Shown here: in pieces, positions 11,348-21,186 of the stretch
Numbering within the stretch: position 1 is the first letter of the stretch
How the letters are laid out: each line of letters begins with the position of its first letter
NCBI RefSeq assembly: GCF_001625215.2
Contig: NC_030385.2
Span: 42,619,598-42,683,597 of the forward strand
Length of the DNA stretch: 64,000 nucleotides
Origin: Daucus carota subsp. sativus
Taxonomy: Eukaryota > Streptophyta > Magnoliopsida > Apiales > Apiaceae
Direction of reading: 5' to 3'
Notes under the pieces: model-generated
Told to the model about the DNA's origin: nothing
The model's database searches: none
Seen by the model: only the letters and a program-made list of their open reading frames with translations
Translations under genes and position numbers: made by a program

Positions 11348-12805
11348 TGATAAGTGCATATTTTTTATATTTTAAATCCCTAATTATTGCTTGTTCTCAC
11401 GTATTTATTTGTTTATTTGTCTTTTTTTCAGGAATATTGCAAATGCTTGAAGAAATAAAAGAATAAAGCAAAAAAGAGAAAAAGATGGAAGAAAAGGATC
11501 ATAGGGGAATATTCTCAAGGAAGCATCTAGATGGGACACCTACACCCCCCCTCTACCCTAATTTCCCCCTATAAATACACACCTCCCCATCATGTTTCAA
11601 CCAACCTAGGATTTCATATTTTTAGTAGCCTCTCTTTTATGTAGTAGATCTAGTAGTAGCACTCTAAATTTGTAAACACTTTTATTATATCAATACAAGT
11701 ATTCATTTTTGTTCTTAAATCTTGCTCTTTACTTTTACTTCAAGGCTATGAAATCTTCCTCTAACTACAAAAGGTTCAAATTTGTTTGTAGATTGGAAGG
11801 AGCCTAATTATATGTTTTAAGCTTGCATTTTTCAGTATTTAAATTGAGCCCCTTTTAATTCTCAATATTATTAGTGGGTTCAATGGTTTAGTATTCTAGA
11901 TTTTGATTTTAGCTTGTAGTTTGATGGGGTTTTGTTAGAGACTTGGTAGATAAGCTAGTTTTGAAGTTTTGTGTGATTTGGAGTTAAATTGGTATGCTTT
12001 GGTGTTTCTCTTTGTTCTTGATTTTGGGGCTTTTTGGTGTAAATTTTAGTTTATGATTTTGACTTGAGGTTAGTGGGTTTTGGTTAGTTACATTTTATAT
12101 AGGCTAGATTTGAAGTTTGGTATGATTTGGAGTGGTTTTGGTTTGGTTTGAATCTTGTTTTGATCAAGAAATGGGTAGTTTAGGAGCTATTTAGTATAGA
12201 ATTTAGTGTCAAATTTGGTTTAGAGGTTAGTGGGCTTTGATTTGTTATATTTGGAATGGCTAGATTTTCCGGTCAAATTAATTTTCCGGTGAGATTTAAG
12301 CTATTCCGGGCACTCCCATAGATTCCGGTGTGCTAGTGTAGTGACTGCGGCGGCTCGGTAATCTTATGTTTGTTTTTTTTTTTTAGTCACTGCTGTGTCT
12401 TATGTTTCGACCACGCCTGCTGCAATTTTTTTTTTATTAATTAATTAATTAAGTATTTGCGACCACCGATTGTAAGTGATAGTAATCTGATAGTTTTATA
12501 TGTACTGCCCTTGATTTCTTCCTTCCGCGTGCGTGCTGATTTTCGTGTTTTTTTCTTTTATTAATTGTTTTTTTATGTTAACTTAGTTAATTTGAGTTTC
12601 TTTAAAGATTTTAGTCATTATTTTAAATCAATTTTCATCATTTAGATATTAAAAAAAACAATCTCAAAATCTTTTGGTCTAATCCGATTAAGTTAAAAAT
12701 TAAGTTTTCGTGAAAATAAATTTAGTCCTTGGAACGAATCTTATATTACTAAAACGGGATCGTGCACTTGCGATTATTTTCAAAATCCTTATTTTGAGCA
12801 CATCA
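11348..12805 (+). repeat. Right long terminal repeat (1458 bp)
   Basis: It matches the left LTR base for base in the comparison I made, except G at 11401 for T at 4632. It begins tgataagtgcat, ends gagcacatca, and is followed by the atatt target duplication. Near-identity means a very recent insertion or recent gene conversion. Confidence 0.97.
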
Positions 12806-13038
12806 ATATTGTTTGGCTATAGTTTAAAAATAGAATGTTATTAGTAATATTTTAGATTATTAAAATAGAATATATCAGTTTAATATGTAATAAATGATGT
12901 GCAATCTTCCTACAGATTTCTTACAAGGTTCGACAAATTTAACCATCCATTGGAGGTTGGCTAAAATTATAGATAACAACTGGATATGGTTGCAGTTGAA
13001 TTTTTAGAGCTGAGGGTTTTCAATGATTGGAGATGCTC

Positions 13039-14292
13039 TTGACTGAGGAACAAATCTATCGCTTCTAATCAAGTTTTTATTTCCTAGCTAGATTTGATAA
13101 TATTTCGTGTTATACTATTTAAGAACAATTTTAGAGATTCTCATGTAAATTTTCAGTCGATACACCCTTTATTTTATTTTATAAGTTTTTTGAATGTTTA
13201 GTCCACACTTCTAAAAACTTTGACTACATAGCAAAAATCAATTTTAGAACACCTTTTTTGTGAATAAAAATAAACAATAATTATTACAATTCACGAAAAG
13301 AAATTAAAAATAATAATTTTTGCTATGTAGTTAGAATATTTAAAAGTGTGTATAAAAAAGACAAATGAGGGTTAATTACCTGATTGCTTTCAGTTAAGAC
13401 TTTATTCAATTAAAATCAGATTACACTACTTGGGTTGAAAATTTTAAGACAAAATCCGAATACATATTTTATTATTTAAATTCATATAAACTAAATTCGT
13501 TCCTGAAGTGCTTAGCGTATCATAATCCATATCAGCGTCAAAACTAACACTACTAATTACTCTAAAACTAACACTACTAAGAGCATCTCCAGCAGCTTCC
13601 TTACATGGTGTCCTAAACTATTAATATAAGGAATATGACATAAAACACAACTCCAGCAGAGTCCTAGCCATCCCTTAAAAAGTTAGGATGCCCACTTCAT
13701 TCCTCATTTTTAAGGATTGTGGAACCATTCCTCATACTATTTTCAAGAATAAAATATTCACTTCTCTACTTTTCCCCCTCTTTCCCTCCTTTCTCTCTCC
13801 TACTTACAAGTTGAATATAATATTATAATAATAACAGGGAATAGAAATAGGGAATGTTGTTGGAGTTCCCATTCAATAAAATGTAGTAATCCCTTAAAAA
13901 ATGAATATTTTATTATATATTTAGGGAACATGTTAGGACTCTGGAGATGCTCTCTCTTCTGGAATTTTAGCTTACTTATCTCTTTAACATTTTAATTTGT
14001 TTTTAGTTGAACTTAAGTGTGATTACACAATATGGAAGTACCAGGACGACACAATATGGCTGTGCTATTGGACCAAGCGAGATCAGGATTTAAACTTGAT
14101 TCAATACTTCTCTAACGGTACCAAAAAAATGTACAAGCATTAATTAATGTGACACGAATAGCAGATGACAGAAAACTACTTCAATTACGCTATGAATGCG
14201 AAGCGCAGGCTTAAGGTAACATATGAACAAATATGATCTGCAAAGTTCGAGCAACAAGCTATCTTAGTTCTTCTTAATAGATAATAAAAAAC
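13039..14292. other. Intergenic region with one MITE
   Basis: AT-rich DNA separates the LTR-element block from the F-box gene. Apart from the MITE at 13581-13952 I see no gene or structured RNA. The last ~70 bases are probably the 3' untranslated region of the minus-strand F-box gene. Confidence 0.5.
13581..13952. mobile_element. MITE with GAGCATCTCCA terminal repeats (372 bp)
   Basis: It starts gagcatctccagcag and ends ctctggagatgctc, an inverted pair of about 13 bases. It has no coding capacity. The termini match those of the elements at 4467 and 42142 but the interiors differ, so it is a related subfamily. Confidence 0.75.
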
Positions 14293-15389
14293 TTAAGGAG
14301 ATTGAGGCCAAGCATTGTCAGAGTTCTCGCCTTGTCCTTCGTATAATATGATCTCTAGTGTACCATCATCATCATCGAATTCATCCCAACTTTCATAATC
14401 ATAAACAGAATCTGAGTAATATGAAGAATCCTCGCATTCCCAGCAACAATGTATTTCCAAATGATCCGCCACATGTGGCCCTAACACCTTCAACTTTGAG
14501 AACTCATCCTTTAGCCATGAGTTATCGAGATCCACATCCCAACACCCTCTGAGATCAATAAACTCAAGGTTTGGGCAGTTGCTAATAATCTCTACAACAT
14601 TTGTGGTATCAAGATGAATGTAAGTCAGCTCGAGGTGCTTAAGCTTTGTCATGGTAGTGGCAATGGCACGAGCCTCGTCCTTTTGTGAAGGCTTTCCCAA
14701 AACATCTATTGGATGCATGTTCAAGCACAGTCCTCCAAGAAATTTACACTGCTTTCCGATGGCCTCCAATGCTCTTGCTCCAATTTTATCACAATAACTC
14801 AAATCCAGGAATGTGAGGCCAGAAAGCCTATCAGCAAGCTGCTCGACGATTGAATCACTGATTTTGCTTCTAGTCAGTCTCAGTATTTGCAATGAGCGAG
14901 AACTAGCAAAACAAAAATACATGATTAAATCCTGTAAAAACAACTAATTTGCCATAAAATAACACAAATATAAGCTGTGTTATTCAGTAACATAATTAAA
15001 GTCCAAGCAACAAATATTATCACTAATTTGAAAAAAAATCTAAAAACAAGGCCTCATGATTAATCTGGAATTTCAGCTTACTTGTCAGCAATGAAGGAGA
15101 ATAGATGGTCATATTGCAGACGAGAGACAGAGAGCTTGGTCATAGAGCCATTACTTCTGGTGATCAGCATCCGAAGCATCCGTTCAATTCGATCAAGGTG
15201 AGACTGCTGATCACTCCATTGTTCAATGTCGATACTCTGCCAGCAGTAAGGCCCCATCACAACTTTGTGCCATGACTTGCAAACACTAGGAACCACAGTC
15301 AAAACATCTTCTAGGGATAGCTTGCTGAAGATTGATCCAAGAACATCAGGAATAAGTCCATCCCAGCCTCTCCTATCAGCAGAATCCAT
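14293..15389 (-). CDS. F-box/LRR protein (SKIP19/FBL-like)
   Basis: Two exons, 15389-15082 and 14902-14293, join through a GT-AG intron (the codon AA|T is split) to give 305 residues. Residues ~8-55 are an F-box: WDGLIPDVLGSIFSKLSLED, then a conserved CKSWHKVV and CWQSIDI. Residues ~105-240 hold leucine-rich repeats of the F-box/LRR type (LQILRLTRSKISD, LTFLDLSYC, LKHLELTYI, LEFIDLRGCWDVD). The tail is strongly acidic (EFDDDDG). F-box proteins dock on SKP1 in SCF ubiquitin ligases, and the LRRs would bind the substrate, which is unknown. Length fits the plant F-box/LRR group resembling SKIP19. There are no stops or frameshifts; I consider it functional. Confidence 0.9.
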
Positions 15390-17262
15390 ATAGACCTTTC
15401 AAGAAACAAAAAAGTCATGCAACTCAATACACAAGTTAACCATTTTTACCTCCATCATGTATTTCACAAGTATAATATATCAAATCCGGAGAAGAATAAA
15501 TAAAGCAATCTACTTTTCTCAAATATCTTCGCATCACATAAATGAATCAAGACCGAAACGACCTAAATAATTTGGAGCATATATTCTGTAAGATGTCAAC
15601 AAACAAATTCTTTTGACTCATTAGGGAAGTATCATATGTTGTGGATAGCATATTCTAAGTTGAAGGTGGTTCATCAAAGATCATTACAAAAACAAACTGA
15701 AAAGTTAGCCATGCATTAAAAGTAGGATAACATGTAATAAAAAGAATATGTAGTAAAAGAAATATACAGAAGAATGAAACAAATAAAAAAGACATACTAA
15801 TAAAAAGAAAAGTTGGCGACTAACTTTAACTATTCAAGACAAGGCAGAGAGGGGTAAAGCCAAGTTTACTCCCTACACATAGGTGCAGTGTGTGTATATA
15901 TACATAACAGGAGGTGAAATTGTGAATATTAGTCACACTAATCTTCTTGTCCGGCTCTAAATCATAAAAATCATGTTTCTTGGAACGGGTGGATTTGAGT
16001 AATTTTACAACAATATTTTTGACTGCATTAACTAGTTTTAAAGTTGGTAGAATAAGGTCATTGGCTGACTGCAAGGGAAACCTTATCTTTCAAATGTTAT
16101 TTTTTTCCAACCCTATTGACTGGTCTTATTGTTAGACTGTTGGTGATTACTAGTGCTTGCTGCTTAGTTTCAGGAGGACTACTTTTGCTGTTATCATCAA
16201 ATTCTGATAGTACTTTGAACATATTTGTGACCAGAGAACTAGATTTGGACTCCAAATAAATTCTGACAGAGAAAATCAGTTTTATTTCACATTAAATTTC
16301 GGATCTCGGGCTATACTTTCAAAGTCTGTTATTGAAGTTGAATTTTGTGTTGAGTTCGACGTCGAAAGAGTCTCCAATATTATTGATTGATTCTTTCTTT
16401 GATTAATCTGAAAAACAGATTTTAATTATTTATTAGTTAGATGGCAATTTTCAATTATTTGTTATATAATCTTGGGGTTTTTTTCATAAATATCAAAGTC
16501 CAAAATTGTCTTTGCAAAAATACTACATCTTTTTTAATATTTTGCAAAAATACCATATTTTTGAAAATATTTGCAAAAATACTGTATGCAACTCGTTGCA
16601 ACCACATGCAATTATGCAACTATGCGGGGCTAATTAACAAAAGTTGCATCTCGTCGCATCTGGTTGCAGACTGTATTTTTACAAATATTTTTTAAAAAAT
16701 TAATATTTTTGCAATTTTTTTGAAAAGATAATAAAATCATAAAAAAAGTTAGAAAAGATGGTATTTTTTATGAATTCCCATTTAATCAAAATAATAATAA
16801 TAATTAATGTGTGGCCATTAACACTCTGGAAAGACATTTCAATGAATCGCTGGGACAATGTGAAAATTTATATTTATACAAACGGATCTCACTTGTTACA
16901 AGTTGAAACTCTTCTTATTTGACTTCCAACCCTTTCCAGGTCTTCTCTTTCTTATTTACAGGCGGTCAAAACTGTTGTTTCTTATTGGATTTCCCACACT
17001 GGCCAAGTTGTGAGCTTTTCTGGTTAAGGGCTTAGGCTCAACAAGAATCTGGGGAATGTTAAAGCCTCTCGGCCCTCTCCGAGGACATTCATTGCTCCTT
17101 TTATTTCAAAATAAATATAATTTAATTAAATTAATAATAATAAAATTTGATCAACAATTATATTTATTACATAATTAAAAAATGAATTATATCATTAAAA
17201 ATTATACAATCTAATTTAAAATATTCTTCCTTAATTTAAAAATTATCAAAAAATAAATTTTA
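15390..17262. other. Intergenic region upstream of the F-box/LRR gene
   Basis: This holds the F-box gene's promoter side and AT-rich DNA with no supported gene. Short open frames at 15826-16074 and 16441-16695 have no recognisable content. A small inverted-repeat element lies at about 16478-16788. Confidence 0.5.
16478..16788. mobile_element. Small TGCAAC-rich inverted-repeat element
   Basis: The ends are roughly complementary: ggtttttttcataaatatc on the left and a ggtattttttatgaattccc-like right end. The interior repeats tttgcaaaaatac and tgcaac motifs. The composition and end layout resemble the larger fold-back element at 17263-18271, so it is probably a short relative. Boundaries are approximate. 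Confidence 0.5.
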
Positions 17263-17499
17263 GGGCTTTTTTTATTCATAATCACGTTTTCAATCTTATT
17301 TCCAAAAATACTACCTTATCCAATCTTATTTTCAAAAATACTACCTTCTCTAAAATATTTTCAAAAATACTGTGGTTGCCTATGCAACCATATATGCAAC
17401 TGAATTCCTGATTTCAAGTTTCAGATTTCAAATGTCATTTGAAATCTGAAACTTGAAATCAAGAATTCAGTTGCATATGAGGTTGTATTCAGTTGATTC

Positions 17500-17930
17500 T
17501 ATTGTAATCTAATGGCCCCGCCAGGGGCACCCATACATCAGTTGCAACTTACAGTTTTCCGTTGCATATGAGGTTGCATGCAACCTCATATGCAACTAAA
17601 TGCAACTGAAAACTGTAAGTTCCAACTGAAGTATGGGTGCCCCTGGTGGGGCCATTAGATTGCAATAGAATCAACTGAATGCAACCTCATATGCAACTAA
17701 ATGCAACCTCATATGCAACTAAATGCAACTGAAAACTGTAAGTTATAACTGAAGTATGGGTGCCCCTGGCGGGGCCATTAGATTGCAATATAATCAACTA
17801 AATGCAACCTCATATGCAACTAAATGCAACTGAAAACTGTATGTTGCAACGGATGTATGGTGTGCCCCTGGCGGGGCCATTAGATTGCAATAGAAACAAC
17901 TGAATGCAATCATATGCAACTGAATACAAC
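17500..17930. repeat. Tandem ~105-bp units inside the fold-back element
   Basis: Each unit carries gtatgggtgcccctggcggg or a close variant, then gccattagattgcaata, then tgcaacctcatatgcaacta. Direct copies fall near 17590-17690, 17690-17800 and 17800-17900. The first copy, near 17500-17590, is inverted and forms a hairpin with its neighbour. Confidence 0.75.
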
Positions 17931-18011
17931 CAGATGCAACTATATATGCAACTGAATTCCTGATTTCGAGTTTCAGTTTTCAAATGTCATTTTCGACCTC
18001 ATCTTTGGAGT

Positions 18012-18013
<2 letters not shown>

Positions 18014-18081
<68 letters not shown>
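18014..18081. repeat. (TA)n microsatellite, 34 units
   Basis: An uninterrupted AT dinucleotide run of about 68 bases sits exactly at the tip of a palindrome whose ~70-base arms are 17945-18013 and 18082-18155. Frames through it encode only Ile-Tyr repeats and are not genes. Confidence 0.95.
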
Positions 18082-18083
<2 letters not shown>

Positions 18084-18784
18084 ACTCCAAAGATGAGGTC
18101 GAAAATGACATTTGAAAACTGAAACTCGAAATCAGGATTTGTAGTTGCATATATGGTTGCATATGCAACCACCGTATTTTTGGAAAATGTTTTCAAGATT
18201 TGAAAATAAAATTGGAGAAGATAGTATTTTTGAAAATAAGATTGAAAAAACAATATACAAGATAATTCCCCTAAATTTTATCTATCTATAAATAAATATA
18301 GCGTGGACAAATACAGAACGTCTCTCTATTAAACGGATGTAACGTGCATATTTTTTTAACTATTAATTTAGAAGCTGAGAGGAAAGCTAGCATTATTAAC
18401 TTCCTAAAAGTATTTCTACTTTTTACGTAAATGGTGTAAACAGGTCAAGAAAAACCGAAAAAATAAGAAGCTTGTTCAGCTTCCACATAACAAACAGCCA
18501 CATTATAACTAAGGAGATGCTCTAATAATTCTAGTTAAAAACATCTGCGCCTGTTCTCACTTCTCCGGCATAGAAAACAGAAGGAGATAAGTCATCACAA
18601 CAGAGAGAGAAGCCCCAGATTTCCGTTGGAGTCGCAATTAGGAAGATAAATTCCTATTTATCTTAAATTTTAACTGAAATTAAACTTACAAGTTTGTTTC
18701 ATCTAATCTAATAGATGAATGAAAGGATAAATATTAGCCCAGGCATGAGTAGACATTAATTAACAATTAATAAAAGGGTAGCGG

Positions 18785-18986
18785 TCCACAGCAACCGGTT
18801 GCTGTGGAGCGCTTAACCAACAGCCTATTTCCTGAAAGCGCTGGACATGGGAATCTCTGTCCAGCGCTAAAAAAGTGCTGGACACATTAAACTTTTAATA
18901 CGATCCTGGCCGCTGGATATGCATCCAACGGCCAGGAAATGGGCTGTTGATTAACCTGGCAGTCGTATGCCAGGGACCTGGTCCCT
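18785..18986. repeat. Cluster of four or five GC-rich hairpins
   Basis: Perfect or near-perfect inverted repeats follow one another. They are a 24-base palindrome at 18785-18808, 11-base arms at 18837-18847 and 18858-18868 (agcgctggaca), 8-base arms at 18905-18912 and 18929-18936 (cctggccg), and cctggc/gccagg at 18955-18974 overlapping agggac/gtccct at 18972-18986. An outer inverted pair, ttaaccaacagcc near 18813 and gggctgttgattaa near 18940, brackets the middle hairpins. It is GC-rich against an AT-rich background, with no coding frame. Confidence 0.75.
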
Positions 18987-19271
18987 TAATTGAAAAGTTT
19001 GGATGGGGCAAGTTTAAAATAAATCAATAGCGGCGTGCAGTATAAAACAAAATATCTGGCAACATAAAAATAAAACAACTGAAAAAATTGATCATACACG
19101 GCAAAATCAAGTCGGCCAAGATAATTTCATCAGCAACTGGTCCCAACTTTCTAAGCCACAAGCTCTAAATTGTTGAAATTACATATTCACACGTGGCAAC
19201 AGCTGAATGGACAGAAGAGTCTATATAATGACCAGGCTGAACGTTGGAAGAAAATATCAAAAACAAAAGAA

Positions 19272-19460
19272 ATGGATTCAATAAAGAAAATATTTGTGAA
19301 GCCTACAGCAACTGAAAGGGCTGCTGGGGCGGGTGATTCGGCCATGAAGACGGCTCAAACTGGGATAGACAACGCCGGAGGAGCTTTGTCATCAGCTGGG
19401 AATCAAGTGAACACTATGGCTAAAGGAGCCACCGATGCTGTTAAGAAAACTTTCGCATGA
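19272..19460 (+). CDS. Small LEA/KIN-like hydrophilic protein
   Basis: This predicts 62 residues that are Ala/Gly/Thr/Lys-rich with a single Cys-free, Trp-free chain. It has repeated amphipathic stretches such as AAGAGDSAMKTAQTGIDNAG and TMAKGATDAVKKTF. Composition and size resemble small stress-induced LEA proteins of the KIN/ABR type, which protect cells during drying or cold; the resemblance is compositional, not a proven match. The frame extends upstream to 19170, but the ATG at 19272 gives the conventional start after an A-rich leader. A candidate polyadenylation signal, aataaa, follows at 19511. No intron is needed. Confidence 0.55.
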   Translation: MDSIKKIFVKPTATERAAGAGDSAMKTAQTGIDNAGGALSSAGNQVNTMAKGATDAVKKTFA

Positions 19461-19580
19461 TTTATAGTTGTATATATTGAATCAAATACTCCACATTATC
19501 ATTGTAATACAATAAAATAAATATATATTATCATTGTCTTTGGAGGAAATTTTAGCTCCCAGTCTCCTAGGAGTGGTTTA

Positions 19581-19904
19581 GAGCAAGTCCAACATTATGC
19601 TAAGAGTTTCCCTAAAAATATTATAAATAATATGTCTTAGTGATTTAGCACAACATTTAGCACATGAGCTTCAATAGTACTTCCTGTATCCATTCCCTAT
19701 TATTAGGATGTTGTGAAAAGAGAAATGATGTGGAGGAGAGAGGGAAATGAATATTTTAATGATAAAAATAGTTTAGAACTGGCTAACATATTCTAAAAAT
19801 AGGGAAGGGGAGGCTTGTGCTAGTGATTTAGCGACTGCAATTTTATCCCATATTTCTTATTTTTGTATTTAAGACTTGATTTAGCATACATATTGGACTT
19901 GCTC
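19581..19904. mobile_element. MITE with GAGCAAGTCCAA ends and TTA target duplication
   Basis: The left end gagcaagtccaacat pairs with the right end tattggacttgctc. The element is 324 bp and flanked by tta at 19578-19580 and 19905-19907. A 3-bp TTA duplication and short terminal repeats point to PIF/Harbinger. It has no coding capacity. Confidence 0.75.
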
Positions 19905-19923
19905 TTATAAGATTTTGCACAAA

Positions 19924-20294
19924 GAGTATCTATGATGTCCTAAACTCACATTTAGGTAATGTGTCAAAAAAATGCACTCCAACACTATATCCTAAATCAC
20001 TAGCACAACCTTAATTCTCCTAGCCATTACCTATTTATAAGTAATCCCTAGCCATTACCTATTTAATATTTATGAATAAAATAAACATCTCTCTTCTTTT
20101 TTCTTTGTTTTTTTCCTCTTTTTCCCATTTTCTCTCTCAAATTTATTATTAAAATAATATTAAGAGAACAAATATAGGGATTGCTATTGGAGTTGACTCT
20201 AAAAGTAGATTACCTAAATCACTAAGATTCACTAAAATTTATTATTATATATTATTAATAAGTAATGAGATCAGTAACATATTAGACTTGTTCT
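19924..20294. mobile_element. Degenerate relative of the neighbouring MITE
   Basis: The sequence begins gagtatctatgatgtcc and ends ttagacttgttc, a decayed version of the gagcaagtccaa terminal pair. The interior carries duplicated stretches of tccctagccattacctattta. Boundaries are approximate. Confidence 0.5.
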
Positions 20295-21010
20295 AAGGAT
20301 CTAGTACTTTTCAAGATTGCGATGCGATGTTTTGAAAATTTAACATATTTCTATTCTAAGTGGTAGTAATATCCAACGGTCTGAATATATATTTGAGTAC
20401 ATGATGTTGATCATGGGCGTAAACAGATTTAATTAAGGGACAAAGAATTCTGCCTGATAAAACAGTTTTGATTGCTAAAACATGTAGGTCATGTTAGGGA
20501 GAACAGATTATATTTTAAAATTATTTTTGCGCACACATATAATAATTAAAAACATATATTTAAATTTAAATTTTAAAAATCTATTTAAAACTCAGGATTA
20601 TGCAGCAGAATCTCGGTATTCTATGGTTCTATTTTAAGGTAGGTATGTTAAATATATTTTAAAAAAATAATGCTGTAGGCTAGATTCGAATATGCATCCT
20701 CAGTGAAACGGTCCAATTTCATAATCACGAAAATAAAATTATTTTCTTATTCAGTTATATATATAGTATAAATGTTCAGTCACATATTCTCGAAGGTAGG
20801 CTAAAAAATTATATATATATATATATATATAAATTGGATAGAATTGATTAAAAAATAGTCAATTATAATAATAAAAATTTTACATTTTCCTGAATAAATA
20901 ATTTAAATTCAAAATATAATTTTATTAAAATGAAAAAAATAATATTATAATAGTTTAGAATTAATTGATAATTAAACTCAATATTATTCATGATATAAAT
21001 TTTAAAGAAA

Positions 21011-21072
21011 AATAATGAAGGAGGTTCCGCTGCTCTGGTCCAATAATGAAGGAGGTTCGGCTGCTCTGGTCC
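21011..21072. repeat. 31-bp tandem duplication in a gene promoter
   Basis: Two adjacent copies of a 31-base unit, both containing aataatgaaggaggtt and gctgctctggtcc, differ at one base. They end about 115 bases before the ATG of the next gene, so they lie in its leader or core promoter. Confidence 0.9.
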
Positions 21073-21186
21073 TTGTAAGTTGTAAGTTGTATTCCCGGCC
21101 CAAACAAACACACAGCCCTAAGGCCCCTAACGAACACACCCCACACTCCACCGTCGAAAAACACAGAAGCGGCGAAGCAATCAAAC

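Larger units (their letters stand above)
4579..12805 (+). mobile_element. Athila-like Ty3/gypsy LTR retrotransposon, gag-protease only (non-autonomous)
   Basis: This is an 8227-bp element bounded by two 1458-bp direct repeats that start TGAT and end ATCA. A perfect 5-bp target duplication, atatt, lies at 4574-4578 and 12806-12810. A primer-binding site follows the left LTR and a purine-rich tract precedes the right one. The single long frame (7029-9944) encodes Gag and an aspartic protease. No reverse transcriptase, RNase H or integrase motif is visible from 9945 to 11347, so it would need enzymes from a partner element. The Athila assignment rests on the protease style (DLGASVNLLP), the tRNA-Asp primer site and a long 3' non-coding region; it is inferred from family knowledge. 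Confidence 0.95.
4467..13038. mobile_element. MITE (GAGCATCTCCA family, copy 1) split by the LTR retrotransposon
   Basis: The outer pieces 4467-4578 and 12811-13038 together form one short inverted-repeat element. It begins gagcatctccaatg and ends cattggagatgctc-like (ttggagatgctc). The reverse complement of the element at 42142-42566 runs co-linearly with the left piece and continues into the right piece across the LTR insertion point, which proves they were once continuous. There is no coding capacity. The flanks are tta on the left and ttg on the right, close to the 3-bp TTA duplication of PIF/Harbinger elements, so superfamily assignment is tentative. Confidence 0.85.
17263..18271. mobile_element. 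1-kb fold-back element with nested palindromes and a (TA)n apex
   Basis: The left end (gggctttttttattcataat, then ttttcaaaaatactacctt blocks) is repeated in reverse at the right end (blocks before aattcccc near 18271). Inside are a near-perfect palindrome at 17401-17470, tandem units of about 105 bp at 17500-17930 that include one inverted copy, and a second palindrome at about 17945-18160. There is no coding capacity. I infer a fold-back or Mutator-like non-autonomous transposon. A target duplication could not be fixed. Confidence 0.7.

Noticed and set aside
17500..17930. CRISPR-like array of regular repeats
   Set aside because: The units are long, directly abutting or inverted, without spacers, and lie in a plant transposon.
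17980..18253. Ile-Tyr repeat peptide frames
   Set aside because: They are translations of the (TA)n run at the tip of a palindrome.
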